The position numbers were made by a program, and so were the translations under genes. The notes beneath the pieces were generated by a model. It was not told where the DNA came from and made no database searches. It saw nothing but the letters and a program-made list of their open reading frames with translations. A stretch of DNA of 64,000 nt from Puffinus mauretanicus (taxonomy: Eukaryota; Chordata; Aves; Procellariiformes; Procellariidae), in NCBI GenBank assembly GCA_023333565.1, contig JAJKFH010003927.1, positions 310,001 through 374,000 of the forward strand. Reading direction: 5' to 3'. Position 1 is the first letter of the stretch. The number at the start of each line of letters is the position of its first letter. Below are positions 40,656 to 52,300 of the stretch, piece after piece.

Positions 40656-43149
40656 TGGAATCAGTACGGTACTGGTAGTGGTTGACTGGGTAGAGAGTAC
40701 TTGACTAGTAATATCTTTTCTCAGTTTTGTGAGACAGTAGTCCTAGAACCAGGACTACGCCTTACAGGTCATGGAACTATTGAAAAATAAACCCACTCGT
40801 ATATCTTGCACTTCATTTTCTCAGCGGTCCTCTGTACCAGGGATGCCCCTTACACTGGGGACAGCAGAGTCCATCCCCACCAGAACTTAATAACCCTCTG
40901 CCTCTTTTGGCGTCCCATTTCCCTCCTGTGCTCAGCCTGGCCATGCACGTGCCGACAAGACCAGCACCGTGACACATCAGAACAAGAGGGTGCTGCGCCG
41001 GCACGGTACCCGTGGTGCGGTGGGGGGGTATCTGTATTTGCATAGTGATAGCAGCCAGTCTTTTCTCGTGTTTCTTCCTTCTATAGGTATCTAAGAATTA
41101 ATTGAGAAATGAAACAAAATGTCTTTTTGTATGTGAGTTCATGAGATATCAATGAGCTTGTAATTAATCCAGCATCAAAGAGCCAGAATTTGATCTACAT
41201 TAGAGGTGTTAGCAGGATTGCAACCAATTATCTGAGAAGTGGGATATCTTCCCCTTGTGTCAATGTAGCCGAACCATTGTTGGAAGAAAGAGATGCTGCA
41301 GTGCATCTGCCTAACAGAAGGGCAGCAGTGTGGACAGAGCCTATGGACACTGCAGGCAACATCGCATGGACATGTCACAGTCAGGATAAAACGCTCCTTC
41401 TTAGCAACCGTATTACTCAGCTTCCTCAAGGGACTTCACCTGGTGTACAGGGCTACACTTAGAAGAAAGAAGGGGACCTGGGACAGAAAATGGGGAGTGT
41501 GAGAAGAGAGGGAGAGGGAAGAAGACCCTTTGAAGTTAATGTTGACAGCATTGCTAGAAAGGTAGGAGGGAAGACAGGAGCCAGCAAAGTAAAGGAAACA
41601 TGAAGATAAGAGTCTCCAGAGAAATCAAAGGCAGAAGTCCGTGCAACTACTCATTATTGCATATTTTATTTTGCCCAAATCTAAATGAGGACATTTGCAG
41701 GACTCGGGAGAGGGAAACACAGCTTGGATGTGTTCCCTGGCTTTCCACATACTCTCCACTGCTACGGGGTTGTTCAGGTCAGTGATTTACTGCAGGTTAC
41801 TCCCTGCCCCCAACTTGCTTAGATCTAATGGGTTAAATGCTGCCACAAACCCTCCTCTGTTTTGGTCTGCCTTCTTAAGCCCAGTGTCATCTCTGGATAC
41901 CAGCTAACACATGATGAGGAGAAAATGGTGCCACCCAGATTTGGTTTGGAGATAAAGAGCTGGGAAAAAAAATGAGGCGGTAGGGAAGCAGCCAGTTTTA
42001 AGAGAGGCAGAGCAAGGAGGAAAGGGAAAGAAAAAATAGTTGTGAAACAAAAGACTGCAATGCTTGGATATAGAAAAAAGAGATTAAAACAAACACAGAA
42101 ACACATCCCGGGGGTCAGTACATAAAGTACTTAATGCATTCACTGGAAAATAGCACCTTTTTGTTGCCGGTGCTGAGAACTCTGTGTTAATTAAAGAGGT
42201 ACATGGAGTTCCAGGCCAGTGCCCAGGACTTGGTTTCTCAGGTTAAAGGGATTTCACTAACAGTGCATGTATAGGGATAATTAGTAACCCACAGCCAGCA
42301 AGCCCTTTGAACAATTTTACCAGCTCTCTGCTTGACACCTCTTGGAACAAGGCACAACCGTGAGGAAAGAATCAATTTAAGATGTAACGTCAAAAAATTA
42401 ATCGGAGAAGGCAACTCATGTACATTAGAACAGGGCTGTAGCTAATAATTTCATCTAATCTACTTCCATGCCTATACTTCGCTAATCGCCATGGTTATAT
42501 AAGCAGATCTTATCAAAGATCCTTAGTTATAGCAACCCCAGTAAATGCTACACAGGACAGAGAAGGGTGAGGCCTTCGTAGCCGTAGTCACCATATGGGT
42601 CTGAGGGAGGAGTGTGTCTCGTGCAAACTGGCTGTGGCTTTGTTTCACACGTCAGGGCAACATACACAGGCATGAGGACTGTGCCACTGAGCGCATGGGG
42701 ACGGACCCTCTGAGTCCTCCAGATCACTCACAGTTGAGTGCTAATCACCATCAGTGGTGTAAGGGCACTGCTTTGATGCTGTGGGTGAAGGTAAATTTAA
42801 CTAGTCTGGTATGAGGGGCCGTCAGTGGGGTAGGATGAATGGCAAGGAAGAGGAGAGGAAATGCTGAGTCGAAGAACAGTATTCAAGAAGCAACAGTGCA
42901 GAGACTGCAGAGCATGGATGAGAGATTTGGGTGTCTTACGGAAACTTTTCCTGGGAGAGCGTTTGAGATCCAACCCGTGATTAGGAGCACTGCTGATTTG
43001 TTAACTGTTGCTGTTAGAGAGTGCCTTACAATTGAAAACCAGGAAAATTAATAAAGCTGCAGGACTTTTAAGTTCAACGCATTATTTGATGCTGTGTTTA
43101 GCACTTTGGTCGAGTAAGCTGCTGTGCGGTCTGGGGTCAAGACCCTCAT
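40656..43149. other. Intergenic, nothing recognised
   Basis: No genes or clear repeats on either strand. Open frames are short and lack domains. A purine-rich stretch lies at about 41462-41530. Confidence 0.55.
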
Positions 43150-43330
43150 TATGCTGGTTCCTTTATAAAAAGGGCCCTCTCTCGCTGCCCACGGAGCTTA
43201 CAAGCTAGACAAAAATGCCATCTCCTCCCTTTACAGAGGAGGCATAGAAATCAGGTGATTTTCCCAACAACAAGATGGACAGGAGGTGCTTGGAGTCAGG
43301 ATAAGAATTTAGGAACAGCCTTGGCGGTTC
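43150..43330 (-). repeat. Ancient amniote SINE (MIR / CORE-SINE-like) remnant
   Basis: The order GGAGCTTACAAGCTAGAC, then CCTTTACAGAGGAGGCATAG, then CAGGTGATTTTCCCAACAAC, AGGTGCTTGGAGTCAGGAT and AAGAATTTAGGA follows the reversed body of the old tRNA-derived SINEs (elements meaning 'acagatgaggaa...gtgacttgcccaa...gtcaggattagaaccca'). It is highly diverged. Confidence 0.5.
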
Positions 43331-46212
43331 AGACAGATGGTTCACCAAGCCCAGGCTCACAGGGAGGGAGGTATTACATCCAGCCTCCCCACCTCCAAAT
43401 GGCGCTGTGAAGGCATCTCTCCACACTCATGCTGCACTTGCTCTGTCTCCTCGCTCACACACGAAGCAACAGGACTTCTTGGCTGGCAGTGAGGGTGAAG
43501 CACCCCAGCAAGGGGCACAGACCTGGTCCCACGGGCCGGGGGGCAGAAGGGGGAACATTCTGCATGCAGCGGTAAGCACTGGTGTGTTTGTGGCCTCCCC
43601 TCATTCATGCCAAGAGGGAGACCTCAGTGCACAGGTACATCCAGTGCTAGAGGCTGCAGCCTCACTTCTGGCTCCTCCAGAACCATTTTTTGAGGCTTGA
43701 TTTTTGCACCCGATCGTTTACACTCTCCTTATCCAGGTGCAAATCACTTGATTTCTCCCTGTTTTATTTCGCTATAGCCCTCTAGCCCCTGTTGCTAGGC
43801 AGGGATTCAGGACGTGTGCTGACCCTGAAGAGAAGTCAGTAGAGACAGTAGTGGTACTGACCTGGCAGGAGAGTGCTAAGACCATGAAGGTGGTTTTCCC
43901 AAGGTGAGCCTCATCCCTTGCCCTCTGGCTGTGCCGACCCCTGCGCTTTCCCCAAATGTGAGCAACTTGGCGGCATCACTGTGCTGTGGCTGTAGGGGGA
44001 TGGCATCCCTGTTGTTCCCCAGAAAAAGAAGGAGAAAAATCTTTTTTCTTACACTCTCAGTGCCTGCCCCTGTGAGCATAATCCTGGCTCTCCTGTCTCA
44101 GACCTCCTTTCCCAGCCTTGTGAAGTGCTGGGGAAGTCCAGTCCATGATCCACCTCACCCCTGTCGCACGCCCCAAGGGCCAAAAGGATTGACTGGAAAG
44201 TAATCAAAATCCATCTGACAAGCAAATCCAGCTGCTCTTTTGAGGGAAATTCGTCTCTGTGCTGTCCTGGGCTGTTTGGATGTAGCATTTTGTGGGAGAA
44301 ACTGATCTCTTTGGACCCTTCTGAGTGCTCTTGGAAAACTTCTCCAGGTATTGCTTGCTTGCTGCCCCCAGGTACTTTGCAGCAGTCAGAGGACTGAGAA
44401 GACAGCAAGGCAGCTAAAGGAGAGTTTGGTGGAAACCTTGGCAAATTTGGAGGGAGCCCCACCAGTCACACTGCTGTGTTCTGTGGTGGGGAGCCCATCA
44501 CAACAGTTGTCTGATCTGGCCTGGGAGGCCCTCCCAGCTGCCTGGCTGTTGGAAACAGTCCCCCGGGGTGAGGCACAGGGTGTGCAGCAGGAGCTTGCCG
44601 ATAAGGCTATGGGGACTGATTCATACATGTTCAGAGGCTGCTTCCAGCTCAGTGCGGGTGACTGTGCACACGGAGGTGCCAGCAGCAGCGGTGAAACGTC
44701 TGCAGGTCCTCCTGCCAGCGGCGTGATGGTAGAGCACAGGCTGGTGCAGGCTCTTCCGTGTCTGCATGGTTATCAGGAGGGATGGGTCAGTCTGCATTGA
44801 AAATGCTGAGGATCCCCCCCCGGTCTGGAGGTGGATGCGCTGCCTTCTGGCAGGCGGCAACAGATTGCTAGTGGGTGTGTGTGCCTGGCGAAAGAAAAGG
44901 CATATCCCTGAGAGAGAGGAAGAGCAGGGTATGCATGAGCTGCCCTGTCTCCTCAGGTATGCTCCCAGCCTCCAACTTTTTTCAGCTCAGGGGACCTCCT
45001 GAGCCTTTAGTGGTTCATCAGTTTAGTACCCCTTATTATCTCTCTCCTCCAAGGACTTGTCTAGTGCCCCTTGAGCCCATGCAAGTTCTTTGCATATGCT
45101 GTCCTCCAAAAAGCAGCTTGCAGATCTGCTATCCCCGTTGCATCATTTTGTTTGTTTTTAGCCTGGCTCCAGCTGGCTTCATTTGGTTATGGTTTCCTGA
45201 TACAGCAGGAGCTTAGCTAACATTAGCTCAGCCACGGTGTCAGGGGCAGGTTTCCCTCCACCCCTCCCAGTGGTTACTTTGTTCCATCTCTCATACTTGC
45301 CTGACTGCATGGTAAGGGGATTGAACTTGCTCAAATGGCTGGGTTAATAAGCTGTATGATTTTATCTTGCAATCAGAATTTGCAAGGGGAAATGAGGCTG
45401 CACTGCACAGATGGGAGCACAAGGCAAGAGGAGGAAGGGAAAGAAGGAAGGATAGAGTAGAAGGAGGAAGACAGGGTGTAAGTCTTCTCCCTTTCTGTAG
45501 CAGCAAAGTTGTTCAGCTCAAGCCCGTCATGGGACTGTACCCTCACAGTGGAGCTTTTTTATCAGCAAATAGTAGACCTAAAAATAGCAGGTATTTCTGC
45601 CAGTGAACTAGAGCAGGAATATCAGAGCAAGCTGTTGTAGGTGGGGTGGGGGACCTCCTGCACGTTCCTTTTGCTGTCTGCAGTTGAACTCTGCTCACAG
45701 CTCCACATTCACAAAAGGAGCATGCCAGATATATCCTGAAATGCGTTTACAGAAGATGTTTTGTTTAGGAAAAGAGCCCAGTCATACAGCCTGCAGAAAG
45801 GCAAGGCACAATACACCTACAATAAGCTTCTTGCTGCTTCCCTGTGTCAGACAAACCTCCCACCAAATCCGGCGGGAGTTCTCCTGGGCCAGACGTGGGT
45901 AAGAAGTGGAGGCTGTTCCTGTTACCCTGTGGCACATGTACTCAATGGGTGCTCTAGAGCTTTTCTGCATCACCGTGCCCTGTGGTCTGGTGCAGTGATG
46001 GACACCTCCTGACAGCAGACGTGCTGTTCTCGGTTTGTGTTCCATGACCCCACCACGAAATAATCCCCTGACTCCGAAGGGCCTGGGGATGACCAGGTGA
46101 AAGCCACTGCTCTAAATGATGGATGCAGAAGCTCCCGTGAGCCTTCATTTGCTTTGCTGGGGCTCCCTCCTGTGGCCTTCAGCTAGAAGGGCTCACCCAA
46201 CGCAGCGCTACA
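43331..46212. other. Intergenic, G+C-richer, with copy 2 of the 54-bp repeat
   Basis: No coding gene is supported. Frames up to 149 codons on the plus strand (44351-44800) have no recognisable domain. The 54-bp repeat at 44181-44234 is listed separately. A purine-rich stretch lies at about 45420-45475. Confidence 0.5.
44181..44234 (+). repeat. 54-bp repeat, copy 2
   Basis: It starts CAAAAGGATTGACTGGAAAG and ends AAGCAAATCCAGCTG. It is the inverted partner of 40602-40655 with three mismatches, about 3.5 kb away. The flanks of the two copies do not match. Confidence 0.85.
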
Positions 46213-46215
46213 AAT

Positions 46216-46236
46216 CATAGAATACAACCATAGAAT
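46216..46236 (-). repeat. CR1 3' terminal octamer repeats
   Basis: Two copies of ATTCTATG on the minus strand, separated by five bases. This is the hallmark 3' end of avian CR1, thought to be recognised by its reverse transcriptase. Confidence 0.85.
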
Positions 46237-46331
46237 CGTTTAGGTTGAAAAAGACCTTTAAAATCATCAAGTCCAACTGTTATCCTAGCACTGCCAAGTC
46301 CACCACTAAACCATGTCCCTAAGCACCATGT

Positions 46332-49283
46332 CTACACAACTTTTAAATACCTCCAGGGATGGTGACTCAACCACTTCCCTGGGCAGCCTGTTCCAATGCT
46401 TGACAACCCTTTAGTGAAGAAATTTTTCCTAATATCCAATCTAAACCTCCCCCGGCACAACTTGAGGCTGTTTCCTCTTGTCCTACTGCTTGTTCCTTGG
46501 GAGAAGAGACCAACACCCACCTCACTACAACCTCCTCCTAGGTAGTTGTAGAGAGCGATAAAGTCTCCCCTCAGCCTCCTCCAGGCTAAACAGTCCCAGT
46601 TCCCTCAGCCACTTCTCATAAGACTTGTGCTCCAGGCCCTTCACCACCTTCGTTGCCCTTCTTCGGACACGCTCCAGCACCTCAATGTCCTTCTTGTAGT
46701 GAGGGGCCCAGAACTGAACACAGCATTCGAGGTGCGGCCTCACCAGTGCCAAGTACAGGGGCACGATCACCTCCCTGCTCCTGCTGGCCACACTATTTCT
46801 GATACAGGCCAGGATGCTGTTGGCCTTCTTGGCCACTTCAGCACGCTGCCAGCTCATGTTCAGCCGGCTGTTGACCAGCACCCCCAGGTCCTTTTCCTCC
46901 GGGCAGCTTTCCAGCCACTCTTCCCCAAGCCTGTAGCATTGCATGGGGTTGTTGTGGCCGAAGCGCAGGACCCGGCACTTGGCCTTGTTGAATCTCATAC
47001 AGTTGGCCTCAGCCCATCGATCCAGCCTGTCCAGGTCCCTCTGTAGAGGGGGGGATCCTCGCTCCTGCCCAACTTGGTGTCATCTGCAGACTTACTGAGG
47101 GCGCACTCAATCCCCTCATCCAGATCATTGATAAAGATATTAAACAGAACTGGCCCCAATACTGAGCGCTGAGGAACACCACTTGTGACCGACCACCAAC
47201 TGGATTTAACTCCATTCACCACAACTTTCTAGGCCCTGCCATCCAGCCAGTTTTTTACCCAGCAAAGAGTACGCCCGTCCAAGCCATGAGCAGCCAGTTT
47301 CTTCAGGAGAATGCTGTGGGAAACGGTGTCAAAGGCTTTACTAAAGTTTAGGTAGACAACATCCACAGCCTTTCCCTCATCCACTAAGTGAGTCACCTTG
47401 TCATAGAAGGAGATCAAGCAGGACCTGCCTTTCATAAACCCATGCTGACTGGGCCTGATCACCTGGTAGTCCTGCACATGCCATGTGATGGCGCTCAAGA
47501 TGATCTGCTCCATAACCTTCCCCAGCACCAAGGTCAGACTGATAGGCCTGTAATTCCCTGGATCCTCCTTCTGGCCCTTCTTATAGATGGGTGTCACATT
47601 TGCTAACCTCCAGTCAACTGGGACCTCCCCGGTTAGCCAGGACTGCTGATAAATGATTGAAAGTGGCTTAGTGAGCACTTCCACCAGCTCCCTCAGTACC
47701 CTTGGGTGGATCCCATCTGGCCCCCATAGACTTGTGTATGTCTAAGTGGTGTAACAGGTCACTAACCATTTCCCCTTGGATTATGGGGGCTTCATTCTGC
47801 TCCCCGTCCCCGTCCTCCAGCTCAGGGGGCTGGGTACCTCAAGAACAATTGGTCTTACTATCAAAGACTGAGGCAAAGAAGGCATTAAGTACCTCAGCCT
47901 TTTCCTCATCCTTTGTCACTATGTTTCCCCCCGCATCCAATAAAGGATGGAGATTCTCCTTAGCCCTCCTTTTGTTGTTAACATATTTACAGAAACGTTT
48001 TTTATTGTCTTTTATGGCAGTAGCCAAATTAAGTTCTAGCTGGGCTTTGGCCCTTCTAATTTTCTCCCCACATAACCTCACGATATCCTTGTAGTCTTCC
48101 TGAGTTGCCTGCCCCTTCTTCCAAAGGTCATAAACTCTCTTTTTTTTCTGGAGTTCCAGCCAAAGCTCTCTGTTTTTCCAGGCCAGTCTTCTTCCCTGCT
48201 GGCTCATCTTTCGGCATATGGGGACGGCCTGCTCCTGCGCCTTTAAGATTTCCTTCTTGAAGAATGTCCAGCCTTCCTGGACTCCTTTGCCCTTCAGGAC
48301 TGCCTCCCAAGGACTCTGTCAATCAGGCTCCTAAACAGGCCAAAGTCTGCCCTCCAGAAGTCCAAGGTGGCAGTTCTGCTGACTCCCCTCCTTACTTCTC
48401 CAAGAATCAAAAACTCTATTGTTTTGTGATCGCTATGCCCAAGACGGCCTCCAACCATCGCATCACCCACAAGTCCTTCTCTGTTCGCAAACAACAGGTC
48501 CAGCGGGACACCTTCCCTAGTTGGCTCACTCACCAACCGTGTCAGGAAGTTATCTTCCACACACTCCAGGAACCTCCTAGACTGTTTCCCCTCTGCTGTA
48601 TTGTATTTCCAGCAGACATCTCGTAAGTTGAAGTCCCCCATGAGAACAAGGGCTAGAGATTGTGAGACTTCTTCCAGCTGCTTATAGAATATTTCATCTG
48701 TCTCTTCATCCTGGTTGGGTGGTCTATAACAGACTCCCACCATGATATCTGCCTTGTTGGCCTTCCCCTTGATTCTTACCCATAAACACTCAACCCTATC
48801 ATCACCATCATTAAGCTCCAGACAATCAAAACAACCCCTAACATACAGGACTACCCCACCGCCTCTCCTTCCTTGCCTATCCCTTCTGAAGACGTTATAG
48901 CCGCCCATTGCAGCACTCCAGTTGTGCGAGTCATTCCACCATGTTTCCGTGATGGCAACTATATCATAGTTTTCCTGTTGCACAATGGCTTCCAGCTCCT
49001 CCTGTTTGTTGCCCATGCTGTGTTCATTGGTGTAGACGCACTTCAGTTGGGCTATTGATCCTGCCACCTTTTTGGGGGCAGAAGCCCTAATTCCTATGCG
49101 ACCGTTCTCAGGCGCTTCCGTGGTTTCTAACACATCCATAACCCTTGCTTCTTTGCTGCCGCATGGATCTCCATCCCCTACCTTCACTGAGATGGCAGAC
49201 TGAAGGACCTCGCTAGCACACTGAACCTCAAACAGTCCTTGGCAGAAATTGAGCTGGACATAATCCAGGGCAGTGTTTCCCAC
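46332..49283 (-). pseudogene. CR1 ORF2 (endonuclease and reverse transcriptase), broken by frameshifts and stops
   Basis: The coding frame is split into at least six pieces: 49283-48294, 48322-48128, 48207-47839, 47684-47229, 47222-46995 and 46998-46525. The endonuclease piece ends DRVLGRQS, apparently through a one-base loss in a C/T run near 48320, judged against the CR1 consensus from memory. The RT catalytic core around 47079-47093 reads SADDTKLG where CR1 normally has FADD. The motif with LNFSKAFDTVSHS is present. The product cannot be made as one protein. Confidence 0.88.
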
Positions 49284-49300
49284 GATGACCGTGCTGACAG

Positions 49301-52300
49301 CATGAGACGCTCAGGATGGGCATCGAGGGGCCAGCAGAGCACGTCGCATGGCCCAGCGCAGGGTGGCGAGTGACTCCTGCGCTCCAGAACAGGAGAGTCG
49401 CTTCAACAAGGTGTTGGGCCCAGGCTCCCTTCCTGTGAGCCCCGCAGCCTGGGCACGAGACCCGGGCTGCCCCAGTATTCATTCGTTAAGCGTGCAATTC
49501 GCTTCTTTGGAGTCTGCCTCTCCCTCTTCTGCAGCCTCTCCCTGGTGCAGCTGCAACACGGGTGCTGCTGCCCTGTCTTCCCCCGGGACTCTCTCTGAGC
49601 AGCAGGGAGCCCCCAGCAATGCACTGCGCACAGGGAAGTTCTCTGCAAGGCTCCATAGGTTGTGCTGCCTGTGTTCACCTGAGTACATAGATGCTGGGTG
49701 ATGCCAGGGGAGCCTGATGTATCATTTGGGAGGTGCGGAGATCTTGCGGGGGACAGAAGATGCCTGTGAGGAGACTCGAATGTGGAATCCACTTTGGGGG
49801 AGGGAGGGATAACTTGGGGAAGGCTGTCTGACCCTATACTGGCATGGGAGCACTTAGGAAAGTGTTACCAGACCAGCTCGAATTGTGAAGTGACATCTCT
49901 GGGGAAACTCCTGGTGCAGAGAGAGGAGCTGGATGGTTGCAGGGACGCCCTGAGGAGGGATGGGAATGTGACACCTCAGGAGCTTGTGGGAGGAAAATGG
50001 GAGCCCCTTGCTTTGTGCGGTGTGCCTGGCCTAAAGAGGCTGTGGCATGTGAGCTCTGCTTTCCTGGCTCCCTGCAGAGTCTTGTGGCACCAGCCTCCGG
50101 AGGCAAGTGAGCTGCAATGGAGCCTGCTTTGCAACCCCTCTCGCTTCCCCAGGGGGCCACAGCTGGGCAAGGGAAGCTGCGGTTTTGCCATGGGGTTTTG
50201 CTCAGCTTCCAGGGGTTCGCTCTGCCCTACACAGCTGCACTGTCGAGGTATCTGTGCTGTGGTGTGCTCATCCTGCCTTCACACAAATCATTCGCTGACA
50301 TGAGCAAGAGGTGGGGGCCAGCCCCGGTCAGGCTGTCCCCGTCCGATGTGAATGCACAGGTACATAGCATGGACGGCAGAGAAGCTGCACGTGCGACTGA
50401 CTGCGTTTCTGGCCTTTGTCAGAGAGGCTTAGTTACTGCAGGTAAAGAGCCAGAGGAGGAGATTCACCCTGCAAAAGCAATTGCAGTAGAAAGCTACCAG
50501 CAAGCAGGCTTTGAGGGGTAGCGTGAGGTGAAGCCCAAGCCCAGGCTATCATTTCTCCACCGCCACCGTCGCTCTTCAGAGGCCAGGTAAGCTGCCACGG
50601 GTCTGCTGACCCATGCTGAAATCAGGCTCTGCTCTCTGCATCACATAGGTGCCTTGGAAAATTTTGCCCAAAGCCAAGCAGCTTATTTTCAAAGCAAGAA
50701 GCTCTGATCCTGTGAAAATATTATTTTCCAATTATGACTTGCAGAATGGCTGATGCAGATCTAATCGATCTGTTTAGTCAGTCCTGTGAAAGCACAAGCA
50801 TCAAAGCTGCTGGCTTTGACACAGCTGAAGAGCTGTGTTGCCTCGTGTGAATTCTTTTCATTGTTGTTTTAGCCCTTAATTTCAGGGCAGTAACTGCAAC
50901 AACAGACGACTTTGCTACCACCTGACTAAGGAACTGATGAGAAAAAAAGGTCAGTATTGTTAATGCTAAGTTATTTGCTATCTTAAAGCATTTCCCTGGA
51001 GCTTAGCAAGAAATAAATGTTCGCAACATCCAGCAGAACTGTTTTTTTCAGAGCAGAGGCCGAGATCAATAGTATTTATAGTGCAAGTTTTAGCACTGTA
51101 GAGTAGCTCTAGGTGAAATAACACTATCTCAGTAAGTAACACTAGGGGTGCAAATCTGCTGCAGGAAACCTGCACAACACTGGATAGCTGTTGAAAAGTC
51201 CTTTAGGTGTAGCACAACCAGGGTGCTGGAAAGGGCGTACCTTCCTCATCTAGATTAGCAAAAGACAAAGGGGGTTTCCCAGGAGCCCAGTTTTAGAGTT
51301 GTTTTCACAGCTGAGCAATACTGAATGCTGGAGTAATACTAGACAACTATTTTCCCACAAGATTAAAATCTATTTAAAACAGCCACAGCAAGAGCATTAG
51401 TTTCTGCTAACTTTGTTGGTATGAGGTAATGAGAGAGCCGGAAGGTGACGGTGTCATGAAAAGGGAACCTGAGATCTGCTAGGACAGGCAGCATAGCTCA
51501 GTGGCTTGGCAACTGGCATGAGGATACTCAGGCATTTAGCTGATCCTAATTAAAGAGGCTCCCCTGTGCCTTCACTGATGCTGCTGAAAGGTTTTTACCA
51601 TTGCGCCTCCTGTCACTTGGAACAGCTTTCCTGTAGCCCCTGGCACTCGTTAGGCTTAGATGTATGCTGCTGATTTCGATTCTCTAGCCCATATTGCCTC
51701 TTGTTGTATTGAGCGGCTAAAAGCCTCCCTGTGGGCCCGGCGGAGGAGCCCAGGCAGCTGCCGGCAGTGGGCTGGCAGCTGCAAAGGGACCTGGGGGTCC
51801 CTTGCCTCAGCCGCCCGCGCTTCGCTCCCCCCGAGCTCCCGGTCTGCAGACACCCTCCATCCAGCCTGATCTCAGAGACACTGCAAGGGTGGGCCGGGAG
51901 CACGCTGCAGCGGTCAGGGAACTCTTCAGCCATGGCATTGCTGTCTCAGTGAGCTGGTGTCACAGGTCCCAGTGATTTTCCAGGTCTCATCTACGACAAA
52001 AAAGGCCTGAATTGTATTCCTTTACTCTTCTTAACAAAACAAGAGAATAAATTACTGCTCATACTTGAAGATGCACTTAGATTGGAGGGAGCCTGCAGCA
52101 AGGGGCTCTCAGGCTCCACCTCACTCCTTAGCTCTGACTGGGACCCCTCCATGGGCCTGACACAGCTCTAAGGAAGAGGTTATTATCCAGAAGTTGAAAG
52201 TGACTGGCTGTAACCCGACCTGACACGGGACCTTTGAAATTACTTGAAAATGGCTGAATTCTTGGCCCAAGAAGTGTACACACTTGCTACAGTTTTTGAA

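Larger units (their letters stand above)
46213..49300 (-). mobile_element. CR1 non-LTR retrotransposon, nearly full length, inactivated
   Basis: Minus-strand element of about 3.1 kb. Its 3' end on the left carries two CATAGAAT units (46216-46223 and 46229-46236), the complement of the CR1 terminal octamer. The first unit is followed by TTTAGGTTGAAAAAGACC. From 5' to 3' it encodes an APE-type endonuclease (48294-49283, with ITETWW, GDFN and SDH motifs), a linker, the reverse transcriptase (47684 to about 46995) and a C-terminal region. The right (5') boundary is uncertain and could reach about 49480. It looks young compared with the copies at 15.5-17.3 kb. Confidence 0.93.

Noticed and set aside
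44351..44800. 149-codon plus-strand frame
   Set aside because: No recognisable domain, no splice or promoter context, and it overlaps an antisense frame of similar size. Not supportable.
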